From the NCBI GenBank assembly GCA_038100275.1, contig JAYNVD010000006.1:1-64000 (forward strand): DNA of 64,000 nucleotides. The letters run 5' to 3'. Numbering within the stretch: position 1 is the first letter of the stretch; each line of letters starts with the position of its first letter. Below, piece by piece: positions 25,817 through 34,537 of the stretch. Origin of the DNA: Casp-actino5 sp038100275. GTDB taxonomy: Bacteria; Actinomycetota; Acidimicrobiia; Acidimicrobiales; Ilumatobacteraceae. Both the position numbers and the translations under genes were made by a program. The notes below the pieces were generated by a model that did not search any database, was not told the DNA's origin, and saw only the letters and a program-made list of their open reading frames with translations.

Positions 25817-26821
25817 TCATCTTGAGGCGCGTGGAGAGAACGACGCGATGAGGTCTGTAGCCGTGCTGAGATCTTGCACCGCGACGATGAATTCGCTTAC
25901 GCCACATTTCTCAGCCGTGGCTTCAATCACTGCTCGACACTCTTCGGTGTCGCCAACAATCCCAAAAGATTCGAGCCAGTGCTCGTCGACGAGATGCGCG
26001 GCAGACGGTGGCCCGCCATCGGCAAGTGCTAATCGAATTTCCTCTCGACGTGTGTCATCTAGCCCGAGGGCATCACGAACGGAGGGCGGGGAGTCAACTA
26101 GTCGGAACGTCAGTTGGGAGCGTAGCTGTTGACGTTCATACTCATTACGAGCAACCCCTGTTGACCAGCAAATGTGACGCGAGGCTCCGTTTGCAGCGTC
26201 ACGAATCATTCCCACTTGTTCAACAAGTCCTGGGAGATATGGATAACTCAGGTAAAAGCCGTCCGCGAGTTGCCCTCCTAGACCAGTCATACGCGGTCCT
26301 CGACCTCCCACGATGATCTCGATGTCAGGTCGCGAGTATCCGAGATGGGCATTTTTGAGGGCAAACGTCTCGCTCGACATCGTGACTGCCTCACCAGCGA
26401 AGAGTTTTCGCATTGCCGTCACTGCATCAGCGACCGCCTGAAGAGGTCGAACCCGCTCAACCGCAAGCGGACCAAGAGCAAGCCCGCCACCGGCACCAAA
26501 ACCAACAAACGCTCGTCCATTGCTGAGTTCATCGATTGATGCAATCGCTGCGGCTGTAGCGCCGGGATGTCGAACATACGGGTTGGTGATGCCCGGGCCA
26601 ATCTTGATGGTTGACGTGCGCTCAGCTATCGCCGCCATCGTCACGAAAACATCGCGGGTCATCACACCCTCATCAAACAACCAGCAGCGGTGATAGCCCA
26701 TCTCTTCGGCAAGCACTGCAAGATCGACAATTTCACCGACTGGCGCTTTTGCCATCAGGTTTACAGACCATTCCACATTGAAAGTCTGCCCGCCCGACAC
26801 TCTGATGGTCTTGTCGGCCAA
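25817..26821 (-). CDS. LLM-class F420-dependent oxidoreductase (MerR-like)
   Basis: Luciferase-like TIM-barrel protein that in actinobacteria uses deazaflavin F420 rather than FMN. Visible family blocks are LAVLAEEMGYHRCWLFDEG, the strand-and-loop TIKIGPGITNPYVRHPGATAAA (non-prolyl cis-peptide region) with DELSNGRAFVGFGAGGG, and IEIIVGGRGPRMTGLGGQLADG. These match the 5,10-methylenetetrahydromethanopterin reductase-like branch; the substrate is unknown. 334 residues. The start codon read at 26821 is a TTG without a clear ribosome site. It is divergent from ychF, with about 63 bases between the two starts. Confidence 0.88.
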   Translation of the reverse strand: MADKTIRVSGGQTFNVEWSVNLMAKAPVGEIVDLAVLAEEMGYHRCWLFDEGVMTRDVFVTMAAIAERTSTIKIGPGITNPYVRHPGATAAAIASIDELSNGRAFVGFGAGGGLALGPLAVERVRPLQAVADAVTAMRKLFAGEAVTMSSETFALKNAHLGYSRPDIEIIVGGRGPRMTGLGGQLADGFYLSYPYLPGLVEQVGMIRDAANGASRHICWSTGVARNEYERQQLRSQLTFRLVDSPPSVRDALGLDDTRREEIRLALADGGPPSAAHLVDEHWLESFGIVGDTEECRAVIEATAEKCGVSEFIVAVQDLSTATDLIASFSPRASR

Positions 26822-26884
26822 TGGCGAACACGGCGATTCTCACCCTCCGGTTCCTATTTGTTCGACCGGTATCGTCAGTGGTTC

Positions 26885-27973
26885 ATGGAACGCTTTGGAT
26901 TAGTCGGTCTGCCGAATGCAGGCAAAAGTTCGCTGTACAACGCTCTCACCGGTGGTGGCGCGCTTGCTGCTCCCTATGCGTTCGCAACAAAAGACCCAAA
27001 CATTGGCGTTGCAAAAGTTCCTGACGAGAGACTCGACCGGCTTTCAGCGATGTCACAGTCAAAAAACACAATCCACGCATCAGTCGAGGTGGTCGACATT
27101 GGTGGTCTCGTAGAAGGTGCGAGTAAAGGGGAAGGCCTTGGCAACAAATTCCTCGCGAATATCCGTGAAGTTGATGCGATCGTCTTCGTGCTTCGAGCGT
27201 TTGAGGACGACGATGTGCCAGGGCCATCAGACCCTCTTGAACACCTTCGGGTCGTCGAACTCGAACTCGCACTTGCCGATCTCGAAACAGTCGAGAAACG
27301 ACTCGCAGATGTTGAGCGTCGCTCAAAACTCGATAAGGGGCTCGGCGATGAGCTCGAGGCACTGAGAGCTGCAAACGATGCTCTCTCAGACGGACGCCCG
27401 CTGTACCGGGCCGGGCTTTCAGCATCGATCCGTGAAACCCTCGAACCGTATTTCTTGCTGACAAACCGCAGAGTGCTCGCCGTTGTCAACGTGGGCGAGG
27501 ATGAACTTGACAACATTCCTGCAGCCGAACAGCGCGTAACTGAAGCATTCAACGATGCTGGAGACAACGTTGAAGTCATCGGAATGTGTGTCCAACTCGA
27601 AGCTGAAGCCGCCGCAATCTCAGACCCGGTCGAGCGAGCAGAGATGCTTGAAGGTCTCGGACTCGGTGAAGGCGCTCTCTTCCGGATGGTGCGTTCGGCC
27701 TATCACCTGCTCGGATTACGAACGTTCTTTACGACCGGCGAGAAAGAGTCACGTGCCTGGACGTTCCGCGACGGTTCAACTGCACCAGTGTGCGCCGGTC
27801 GGATCCACACCGATTTCCAGCGAGGATTTATCCGCGCCGAAGTCATCGGTTGGGAGCAGTTACTCGAACTCGGGTCGTGGAACGCAGCGAAAGATGTCGG
27901 CAAGCTTCGACTTGAAGGCAAGGACTACGTCGCTAGTGATGGCGACGTGATGGAATTTCGATTCAACGTCTGA
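26885..27973 (+). CDS. ychF: Redox-regulated P-loop ATPase YchF (OLA1 family)
   Basis: Obg-family P-loop NTPase that hydrolyses ATP and associates with ribosomes. G1 is GLPNAGKSSLYNALTG at the very N-terminus, the G2/G3 region runs PNIGVAKVPDERLD to VVDIGGLVEGASKGEGLGN, and the C-terminal TGS domain includes LRTFFTTGEKESRAWTF, TDFQRGFIRAEVI and DYVASDGDVMEFRFNV. The ATG at 26885 gives the canonical MERFGLVGLPNAGKSS start; upstream frame extension to 26690 is meaningless. 362 residues is normal. It is followed by the DUF192-rsmI-HAD operon after about 30 bases. Confidence 0.95.
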   Translation: MERFGLVGLPNAGKSSLYNALTGGGALAAPYAFATKDPNIGVAKVPDERLDRLSAMSQSKNTIHASVEVVDIGGLVEGASKGEGLGNKFLANIREVDAIVFVLRAFEDDDVPGPSDPLEHLRVVELELALADLETVEKRLADVERRSKLDKGLGDELEALRAANDALSDGRPLYRAGLSASIRETLEPYFLLTNRRVLAVVNVGEDELDNIPAAEQRVTEAFNDAGDNVEVIGMCVQLEAEAAAISDPVERAEMLEGLGLGEGALFRMVRSAYHLLGLRTFFTTGEKESRAWTFRDGSTAPVCAGRIHTDFQRGFIRAEVIGWEQLLELGSWNAAKDVGKLRLEGKDYVASDGDVMEFRFNV

Positions 27974-28005
27974 GTTGACAACTTCCATTCGACAATTTCC
28001 AGGTC

Positions 28006-28383
28006 ATGTCCTGCCACACTGGAGACGTGGGATGGATCGTCAGTGGTGCACGCGTGCTTGCCTCAGCGGAACTCGCTACTGACTCGCAATCACGTCGCAA
28101 GGGATTACTCGGCCGTTCCTCGTTTTCTGGTGCGCTCGTCATCGAACCGTGCAATTGGGTTCATACATTCGGAATGAAATTTGCGATCGACGTTGCCTTC
28201 GTCGACAGAAATGGCAACGTCATGAAGACTCAGAGGATGAAACGAAATCGACTCGGTATGCCCGTCTTCGGAACAGCCTTTATCGTCGAAGCAGAGTCGG
28301 GAGCATTTGCCCGTTGGGGCCTCCATGTTGGGGATGAACTCGAATTTCGAGGTCACCAATCGATCGAGTCGGAGCCAGCGTGA
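28006..28383 (+). CDS. DUF192 family protein
   Basis: Small beta-rich protein of about 125 residues with the DUF192 signature: RRKGLLGRSSFSGALVIEPC, WVHTFGMKFAIDVAFVDRNG and the C-terminal GAFARWGLHVGDELEF. Function of the family is not established; members are often exported, but no signal peptide is visible here, so it appears cytoplasmic. It shares GTGA with rsmI (28380), so the two are translationally coupled. Confidence 0.85.
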   Translation: MSCHTGDVGWIVSGARVLASAELATDSQSRRKGLLGRSSFSGALVIEPCNWVHTFGMKFAIDVAFVDRNGNVMKTQRMKRNRLGMPVFGTAFIVEAESGAFARWGLHVGDELEFRGHQSIESEPA

Positions 28384-29225
28384 CTGGAACGCTCTGGCTC
28401 GTTGCCACCCCCATCGGCAATCTCGGCGACATCTCGCCGCGAGCACAAGAAACCTTGCAGAACGCCGCACTCATCTGCTGTGAAGACACCCGACGAACCG
28501 GACGACTACTGCAACACCTCGGTATCTCTGCGCAGGCACTCGCGGTCTGCAACGATCACACCGAGCATCGATTGAGCCAACGGGTCGTCGATGAACTCGC
28601 CGCAGGGCGTGACGTCGCAGTCGTATCTGACGCTGGCACACCTGGGATCTCAGACCCCGGCGAGCGACTTGTTCGAGCAGCAATCGATGCCGATGCAATT
28701 GTCAGCGCTATTCCGGGAGCGTGTGCTGCCATCAGCGCACTCGTCACAAGTGGCCTACCCACTGAACGCTTTGTCATGGAAGGGTTCCTTCCTCGACGCG
28801 GGCAAGAACGAACCGATCGCCTCACCGATATCGCAGCAGAACACCGCACGATTGTTCTCTACGAGGCACCACACCGCATCGCGAGAACTCTCGCAGATCT
28901 CACGGAGGTCTGCGGTGGAGATCGTCAGATCAGCATCAGCCGCGAACTCACCAAAATGCACGAAGAAACAGTCCGGTCCACACTTTCCGATCTCGCCATC
29001 GGAGAACCACGTGGCGAGTACGTCATTGTGATCGCTGGACGTACACGTGAGGTAGAACCAATCACTGAAGATTCGATCAGAGATGCGCTCGATACGGCAT
29101 TACAAACCGGCCTGAGCCGACGAGATGCCGCCGCTGAAGTCTCGCGTCGGCTCGGTATTCCGCGGCGCCAGGCATACGATCTCGTTATACAGACAGCGAC
29201 ATCGAATGAGTCAGACACGCAATGA
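28380..29225 (+). CDS. rsmI: 16S rRNA (cytidine(1402)-2'-O)-methyltransferase
   Basis: 2'-O-methylates C1402 in the 16S rRNA decoding centre using SAM. Tetrapyrrole-methylase fold: LWLVATPIGNLGDISPRA at the start, CCEDTRRTGRLLQHL, VSDAGTPGISDPGERLV, and FVMEGFLPRRGQER. The C-terminal RsmI extension is present (TGLSRRDAAAEVSRRLGIPR). 281 residues is typical. GTG start at 28380, coupled to the DUF192 gene; the downstream HAD gene overlaps by ATGA at 29222. This position, just before metG, is the conserved actinobacterial arrangement. Confidence 0.95.
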   Translation: MTGTLWLVATPIGNLGDISPRAQETLQNAALICCEDTRRTGRLLQHLGISAQALAVCNDHTEHRLSQRVVDELAAGRDVAVVSDAGTPGISDPGERLVRAAIDADAIVSAIPGACAAISALVTSGLPTERFVMEGFLPRRGQERTDRLTDIAAEHRTIVLYEAPHRIARTLADLTEVCGGDRQISISRELTKMHEETVRSTLSDLAIGEPRGEYVIVIAGRTREVEPITEDSIRDALDTALQTGLSRRDAAAEVSRRLGIPRRQAYDLVIQTATSNESDTQ

Positions 29226-30049
29226 GTGAATATCTCCACCTCGCATCACCGGGCCCGAGTGCCGCGTTCTTTGACCTCGACCGCACGTTGATCAGCGGTT
29301 CGTCTGCGTTCACACTCGCACTCGCTGGTCGAGCAGCACATCTCATGCCAACGACCGAACTCATTCGAGATGCGGTTACCGCAGCGCTCTTCAAGCTTCG
29401 TGGCGATCACGGCAACGACATCGCTGATGAGGCCCGAGATCGGATTCTCGGATTCATCCGCGGCCAACGACAGGACGACCTTCAGTCGCTCAACGAGAGG
29501 GTTATTCCGACGCTTCTCGGCAAAATTCGACCCGAAGCACGCCGGCTCCTTGACCTCCACCGTCAGGCAGGGCGCGGCACGTTCATTGTGTCGGCAGCGC
29601 CCACAGAAATCGTCGAACCGCTCGCTCTCTCGCTCGGCATGACCGGAGGGATCGGAACCCGAGGCCGAGTGCTAGACGGCGTATACACGGGTGAACTCGA
29701 CGGACCGTTCTGCTACGGCCAAGGAAAGGTCGAAGCGATCAGCGAACTCGCAAGATGGGACAACCTCGATCTCTCACAGTGCTACGCCTACAGCGATTCA
29801 TCAAGTGACTTGCCAATGCTGTCGGCAGTCGGCCACCCGGTTGTCGTGAATCCAGACTCGAGGCTTGAACGTCACGCCCGCCAACACGGCTGGCCGGTTG
29901 TTCACTTCCGTCAGCAAACCCGGACGGTCGCTCGCCGGGGACTGATCATCACGTCAGCGGTTGGACTTGCCGGCGGGGCCTTTGCTGTTGGAGTTGCTGC
30001 AGGCGCTCGCCGAGCAGGTCAGCTCGGCCGTGGCGTCAGCGCCAACTGA
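29222..30049 (+). CDS. HAD-IB family phosphatase with C-terminal hydrophobic tail
   Basis: Haloacid dehalogenase hydrolase of the SerB-like IB class. Motif I is AAFFDLDRTLISGSS, motif II is TFIVSAAPTEIVEPLA, and motif III/IV is CYAYSDSSSDLPMLSAVG. The cap region includes RDAVTAALFKLRGD. After the domain, residues about 240-265 are hydrophobic (GLIITSAVGLAGGAFAVGVA), so the protein is probably anchored in the membrane by its C-terminus. The substrate could be a lysophospholipid or serine phosphate; not decidable. It overlaps rsmI by ATGA and overlaps the convergent thioesterase gene by 31 bases. Confidence 0.87.
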   Translation: MSEYLHLASPGPSAAFFDLDRTLISGSSAFTLALAGRAAHLMPTTELIRDAVTAALFKLRGDHGNDIADEARDRILGFIRGQRQDDLQSLNERVIPTLLGKIRPEARRLLDLHRQAGRGTFIVSAAPTEIVEPLALSLGMTGGIGTRGRVLDGVYTGELDGPFCYGQGKVEAISELARWDNLDLSQCYAYSDSSSDLPMLSAVGHPVVVNPDSRLERHARQHGWPVVHFRQQTRTVARRGLIITSAVGLAGGAFAVGVAAGARRAGQLGRGVSAN

Positions 30050-30866
30050 CGCGACTGCGCAACGAGGTGTCCGGCCGAATCCCACACCTCTCCGTCCTCC
30101 TCGAGGACGCCGCCAGAGACAAATCGGGTTCTGAAGACAACTGCCAGCGGTCCAGGAACCGGCAAGCCGCGCAAATGAACTGTGAGTTCAACCGTGGGCA
30201 CCCAACTCACTGGAAGACCGCTGTTGAACACTGCCGGAGGAAATGAATCCGAGGCAAGAATCAGGCCGTATTCATCAATTTTCTGACCATCAGCGAAGTC
30301 GAACCATCCGGAGACCTCAGCTACCCCCCTCGGCTTGCCCGACCTGAACCCGACCGAGCCCGGCGCAAGCCGGACTGAAAGTCGTTGCTGAAGTACGGGC
30401 ACCGGCTGAGCGTCTGGGTCGTCGCCATTTACATCAACGGGGCAATCGTCGTACGCGGGAATCGAGGGCGGAGCACCATCGAGCCGCTCCACCCCATCGG
30501 TGTCGTGGTGGCCGAAGGTGCCAAGCACCCGAATGACCTCTCGGCCGGTTTCAACATTGACCACCGCACCGGTCATCGTCGCGAAACGACGACCGGCTCG
30601 AACCTCTGTCACCTCAACAATGTGCGGTCCGACCGCTCCCGGTGAGAGATAGTGCGCCGTCACGGTTAATGGTGGCCGGCCAGCAGCATCGGCCATTGCT
30701 CGAGCCGCCATTGCCATGAGGTAGCCGCCATTCGTGTTACCAAGGATGTCCCAACCCTCGTACNNNNNNNNNNCTCGTACACCATCCCGTCATAGACGAT
30801 GCCCCCGGATTCGCTTTGGGAACTGCTTTTTTGCACTGAGGTTGCTTCAGTGAAGTTGTGCGACAT
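30019..30866 (-). CDS. Acyl-CoA thioesterase (TesB-like double hotdog), interrupted by an assembly gap
   Basis: Hydrolyses acyl-CoA to free acid and CoA. The hotdog N-terminal block GWDILGNTNGGYLMAMAARA and the second domain (WVPTVELTVHLRGLPVPGPL, VVFRTRFVSGGVLEEDGEVWD, GHLVAQSRQLAL) are characteristic of fungal/actinobacterial TesB-like thioesterases. The gene contains the ten N at 30764-30773. Both flanks carry CTCGTAC, and removing the N and one copy joins DGMVYE to GWDILG in frame. The true coding sequence is therefore probably continuous and 17 bases shorter. ATG at 30866 gives the N-terminus MSHNFTEATS. Divergent from metG. Confidence 0.8.
30764..30773. other. Scaffold gap (10 N), probably artificial
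   Basis: Ten N flanked on both sides by CTCGTAC (30757-30763 and 30774-30780). The reading frame of the thioesterase is restored if the two copies are collapsed, so no sequence is likely missing. Confidence 0.95.
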
Positions 30867-30944
30867 GGTTGACGAACCTACCGTCAAGACCGCATCAGGG
30901 CGCATGCCGAGCCTCAACATGGCCACACCGGTAGCGTCTCTGGT

Positions 30945-32453
30945 GTGAGCGGTTTTTACGTCACCACCCCGATCTATTACGTCAATGCTGAGCCTCACCT
31001 CGGCCATGCGTATACGACCATTGTCGGCGACGCCCTCAGCCGTTGGCACCGACTCCTCGGCGACGATGTCACGTACCTCACCGGCACCGACGAGCACGGT
31101 CTCAAAATCCGCCAGGCTGCAGATGCTGCGGGCCAAACCCCTCAAGAATTCTGCGACACCATCGCACCGAAGTTCGCAGATGCGTGGAGCCGTCTCAATA
31201 TTTCGAACACCGACTTCATCCGCACGACTGAACCCCGCCATTACGCCGCAGTGAAAGAACTCCTGCAACGCTGTTACGACGCTGGCGATATTGAACTTGA
31301 TACCTATTCAGGTAAGTACTGCGTGGCGTGCGAGGAGTATTTCACCGACGACGAACTTCTCGATGGCGGGCTCTGCCCAATTCATAAGCGACCCGTCGAC
31401 CATTTTGAAGAGGAGAACTACTTCTTCCGCCTCAGTCGATTCCAAGATCGACTCCTCAAGTGGTACGACGACCACCCGGGAGCGATCGTTCCGGAGTTTC
31501 GCGGTAACGAAGCTCTTGGCCTGATCCGCGGTGGCCTGCGCGACTTCTCCGTAAGCCGAACGAGCCTTGACTGGGGTATCCCGCTTCCATGGGATGAGCG
31601 TCACGTGGCGTATGTCTGGTTCGACGCTCTCACCAACTACCTCTCTGCAACCGGTTTTGGAGACCCATCGGTCGACTACACCAATCGCTGGCCCGTCGAT
31701 TACCACCTCATCGGTAAAGACATCATCCGGCACCACTGCGTGTACTGGCCTGCAATGTTGATGAGCGCCGGAGTTGATCTACCGAAGGGTTGGGCTGTCG
31801 GAGGATGGCTACTCGTCGACGGCGAAAAGATGGCAAAGAGCACAGGAAATGTGGTCAACCCGCTCGATCTCATCGATGTCGTCGGAGTTGACGGTTTCCG
31901 CTACTACGTGCTCGCAGAAACCGCATACGGCTCTGACGGGGATTTTTCATTCGACGGTCTCGTCAGCCGATACAACTCAGATCTCGCAAACAACCTCGGA
32001 AACCTCGCAGCACGCGTCGCAACTGTGGTTGGCAAAAAGTGCGATGGGGTCGGCCCTGCACCACGGTTGGATTCACCTCTCGCCGAAGCAGCTACTGCTG
32101 CAGTCGCCGGCGCTACCGCCGGATGGGATGCAGTAGCCCCATCACGAGCCCTCGATGCCACATGGAGCCTCATCAGAGCGACGAATGCCTATCTCGAGAA
32201 CAACGAACCGTGGAAATCTGACCCGGGTCCTGAAGTCGATGCGGTGATGGGTGATGCGCTGGAAGCCCTTCGTATCACCACCATCCTTGCAAGCCCGGCC
32301 GTGCCCCAGACGAGTGAACTCATCTGGCAACGTCTCGGACTCAGCGGCTCGGTGACCGACCAACGCATCCCACATGATGTCGAGTGGGGTCGATACGCCG
32401 GCGGGACGCCAATTGAGAAGGGCACACCGCTGTTCCCCCGCATTGCGAGCTGA
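30945..32453 (+). CDS. metG: Methionyl-tRNA synthetase
   Basis: Charges tRNA-Met. Class I signatures: the HIGH motif as HLGH in EPHLGHAYTTIVGDAL, and the KMSKS motif as KMAKSTGNV. A short connecting peptide with one Cys pair (GKYCVACEEYF) indicates the MetG2-like type with 502 residues and no C-terminal tRNA-binding extension. The anticodon-binding helix bundle follows (SDLANNLGNLAARV, NAYLENNEPWK). GTG start at 30945. It heads the operon metG-tatD-DPBB-rsmA-ispE. Confidence 0.96.
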   Translation: MSGFYVTTPIYYVNAEPHLGHAYTTIVGDALSRWHRLLGDDVTYLTGTDEHGLKIRQAADAAGQTPQEFCDTIAPKFADAWSRLNISNTDFIRTTEPRHYAAVKELLQRCYDAGDIELDTYSGKYCVACEEYFTDDELLDGGLCPIHKRPVDHFEEENYFFRLSRFQDRLLKWYDDHPGAIVPEFRGNEALGLIRGGLRDFSVSRTSLDWGIPLPWDERHVAYVWFDALTNYLSATGFGDPSVDYTNRWPVDYHLIGKDIIRHHCVYWPAMLMSAGVDLPKGWAVGGWLLVDGEKMAKSTGNVVNPLDLIDVVGVDGFRYYVLAETAYGSDGDFSFDGLVSRYNSDLANNLGNLAARVATVVGKKCDGVGPAPRLDSPLAEAATAAVAGATAGWDAVAPSRALDATWSLIRATNAYLENNEPWKSDPGPEVDAVMGDALEALRITTILASPAVPQTSELIWQRLGLSGSVTDQRIPHDVEWGRYAGGTPIEKGTPLFPRIAS

Positions 32454-32454
32454 G

Positions 32455-33228
32455 ATGACTGAGCGAACCCAACCTCGCTGGATCGATTCTCACTGTCACA
32501 TTTATGACGACCGAACACCGGGTGGAGCAGCCGCTGCCCTCGCAGCAGCTCGCGAAGCTGGAGTCGAGAAATTTGTCGTCGTCGGATGCGATCGCAACAG
32601 CAGCCTTTCTGCAATCGCCGCCGCACAGTCATTTGACGACGTCGTCGCAACAGTCGGACTTCACCCACATGATGCAAGCCACGGGGTTGCCTCGATCACC
32701 GACTTGCTTGATGAGCCGGGTGTAGTTGCGATCGGTGAAGCCGGTCTCGACTACCACTACGACAACTCGCCACGTGATGTCCAGCGGACTGCGTTTGAAG
32801 AACAAGTAGCAATCGCCAATCATCGCAACCTGCCACTCGTCATTCATACGCGGGATGCATGGGATGACACGTTCGACATCCTGGATTCGGTCGGCGTTCC
32901 CGCCAAGACCGTCTTCCACTGTTTCACCGGCGGACCCGCCGAGTTAGAACGGTGCCTCGAGCGTGACACCTACGTGAGTTTTTCGGGAATCGTCACATTC
33001 CCATCGGCGGTCGACCTTCAAGCAGCTGCAGTCGCATGCCCACTCGACCGGATGCTCGTAGAAACTGACAGCCCCTACCTCGCCCCGGTTCCATTCCGAG
33101 GAAAACCGAACCAGCCGGCGCATGTCGCAACAGTTGGAACGGCCATTGCTGATCTGAGAAACGAGCCAGTTGTAACTGTCGCAACAGCAACCTCATCGAA
33201 CACTCGCCACGTCTTTGGCCTCACATGA
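32455..33228 (+). CDS. tatD: TatD-family metal-dependent hydrolase
   Basis: TIM-barrel DNase/hydrolase with the characteristic metal ligands: WIDSHCHIYD at the N-terminus, ATVGLHPHDAS, AIGEAGLDYHYDNSP, LPLVIHTRDAWDDTFDIL, VFHCFTGGPAELERCL and the final RMLVETDSPYLAP. 257 residues is typical. In bacteria such proteins have 3'-5' exonuclease or deacylase activity. The ATG at 32455 follows the metG stop by one base. The next gene overlaps by ATGA. The metG-tatD pair is the standard actinobacterial order. Confidence 0.93.
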   Translation: MTERTQPRWIDSHCHIYDDRTPGGAAAALAAAREAGVEKFVVVGCDRNSSLSAIAAAQSFDDVVATVGLHPHDASHGVASITDLLDEPGVVAIGEAGLDYHYDNSPRDVQRTAFEEQVAIANHRNLPLVIHTRDAWDDTFDILDSVGVPAKTVFHCFTGGPAELERCLERDTYVSFSGIVTFPSAVDLQAAAVACPLDRMLVETDSPYLAPVPFRGKPNQPAHVATVGTAIADLRNEPVVTVATATSSNTRHVFGLT

Positions 33229-33728
33229 TCGATACACACGGGGCCCAAGGTCGTCGAATCGCAGTTGCCGCTGCAATCACTGTGATCGCTGTCCCCCTCG
33301 CGTTGTTGTTCAGTGGTGATGACGAGCAAACCACAAGCACCTCTCAGACCATCATCACCGAGCAGGCCCCCACAACGACCAGAGCGACTGAAGACCCCCT
33401 AGGTGACCCGGGTCTCGCTCAGTTTGATCGAACCGTGACAACACCTCCGACGGGTGGCGCCGTCATTGCGGTTCCTGACTCGAGCAGCGCATTTCGCGGA
33501 ACGGCGTCATTTGACTACGAGATAGAAGCTAACGACCTATGTTTCGCCCGGGGTGCGCCGCTTGGGCTGTTCATCACCATCGTCAATCTCGACAACAGTC
33601 GTTCGACTACATGTATTGCCGCGTTTGCGCTCGGAGAGAACGCTGCAGATGTGGTGATGCATCCCGATCGCTTCGCAGCGATCGGAGACCCGACCGATGC
33701 ACCGATCACCGTGGAGTACCGCTGGTGA
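33225..33728 (+). CDS. Membrane-anchored double-psi beta-barrel (RlpA-like) protein in the rpfB position
   Basis: 167 residues. A single hydrophobic segment (RIAVAAAITVIAVPLALLFS, about residues 10-29) is a signal anchor or signal peptide. It is followed by a Thr/Ser-rich linker and a C-terminal domain. That domain reads AFRGTASFDYE, APLGLFITIVNLDNSRSTTC, GENAADVVMHPDRFAAIGD, APITVEYRW, matching strand by strand the RlpA/DPBB pattern (GxASWY, GTxVTVTNLxNGRSTxC, DLS.AAF..I, VxVxW). The DRGP catalytic aspartate of RlpA is replaced (FALGENAADV), so lytic activity is doubtful. In many actinobacteria this slot between tatD and rsmA holds rpfB. Overlaps tatD and rsmA by four bases each. Confidence 0.7.
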   Translation: MIDTHGAQGRRIAVAAAITVIAVPLALLFSGDDEQTTSTSQTIITEQAPTTTRATEDPLGDPGLAQFDRTVTTPPTGGAVIAVPDSSSAFRGTASFDYEIEANDLCFARGAPLGLFITIVNLDNSRSTTCIAAFALGENAADVVMHPDRFAAIGDPTDAPITVEYRW

Positions 33729-34537
33729 CACACAACAGTTCCCAGATAAAGGCGCTACTGCACGAGCACAACCTTCACTTGCGGCGAGACCTCGGCCAGA
33801 ACTTCATGGTTGATGCGAACACCGTTCGTAAAATCGCAGCGCTTGCCGAGATAGATGCTCAGGACAACGTCATTGAGATTGGTCCGGGCCTCGGTTCTCT
33901 TACTCTCGCTCTCAATGAATATGGACCAAAGATCATCGCTGTCGAGTACGACAGCGGCATGGCTGCTGCGCTGCGCACCATTGTCGCAGGCAATCACAAC
34001 ATCTCGGTCGTTGAAGCTGATGCCATGCGCGTCGATTGGAGTGCCCTTGTCGGCGACTCAACGTGGGTACTCGTCGCAAACCTGCCGTACAACATCGCAA
34101 CTCCACTTGTCTGCGACCTCCTAGATGAAGTGCCGAACATTGAGCGAATGCTCATCCTCGTCCAAGATGAAGCGGCCGATCGCTTCGTCGCTTCACCTGG
34201 CTCTAAGCAATACGGCGCCGTCAGTATCAAGGTCGCTCATTACGCAGAAGCGAGAAAAGTTGCTCATGTCCCCCGGACGGTCTTCCTTCCCCAACCGAAT
34301 GTTGAGTCAGCACTTGTCGACATTCGACGTCGACACGTCGTTACGGATATTTCAACAGAGGCGATGTTTTCGCTCGTGAAGACGGCGTTTGGCCAGCGCC
34401 GCAAGATGCTCCGCCGCTCATTGAGTTCGGTGGTGTCCAGCGAACAATTTGAAGAAGCAGGAATAGCACCTGATCGCCGGCCCGAAACCGTGACACTTGA
34501 CGAGTGGTACAACCTCACAAAAGTTGTCTCGTCATGA
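33725..34537 (+). CDS. rsmA: 16S rRNA (adenine(1518)-N6/adenine(1519)-N6)-dimethyltransferase
   Basis: Dimethylates two adjacent adenines near the 3' end of 16S rRNA. N-terminal LRRDLGQNFMVDANTVRKIA, SAM motif NVIEIGPGLGSLTLAL, catalytic NLPYN in VLVANLPYNIATPLV, and VFLPQPNVESALVDI are all present, as is the C-terminal KTAFGQRRKMLRRSLS. 270 residues. GTG start at 33725, overlapping the previous stop; the downstream ispE overlaps by ATGA at 34534. The rsmA-ispE coupling is conserved in actinobacteria. Confidence 0.95.
   Translation: MTHNSSQIKALLHEHNLHLRRDLGQNFMVDANTVRKIAALAEIDAQDNVIEIGPGLGSLTLALNEYGPKIIAVEYDSGMAAALRTIVAGNHNISVVEADAMRVDWSALVGDSTWVLVANLPYNIATPLVCDLLDEVPNIERMLILVQDEAADRFVASPGSKQYGAVSIKVAHYAEARKVAHVPRTVFLPQPNVESALVDIRRRHVVTDISTEAMFSLVKTAFGQRRKMLRRSLSSVVSSEQFEEAGIAPDRRPETVTLDEWYNLTKVVSS

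Noticed and set aside
30666..31268. Continuous minus-strand frame across the first N run into metG
   Set aside because: It is open only because N are read as any residue; after the gap its frame leaves the thioesterase and it also runs antisense to metG.
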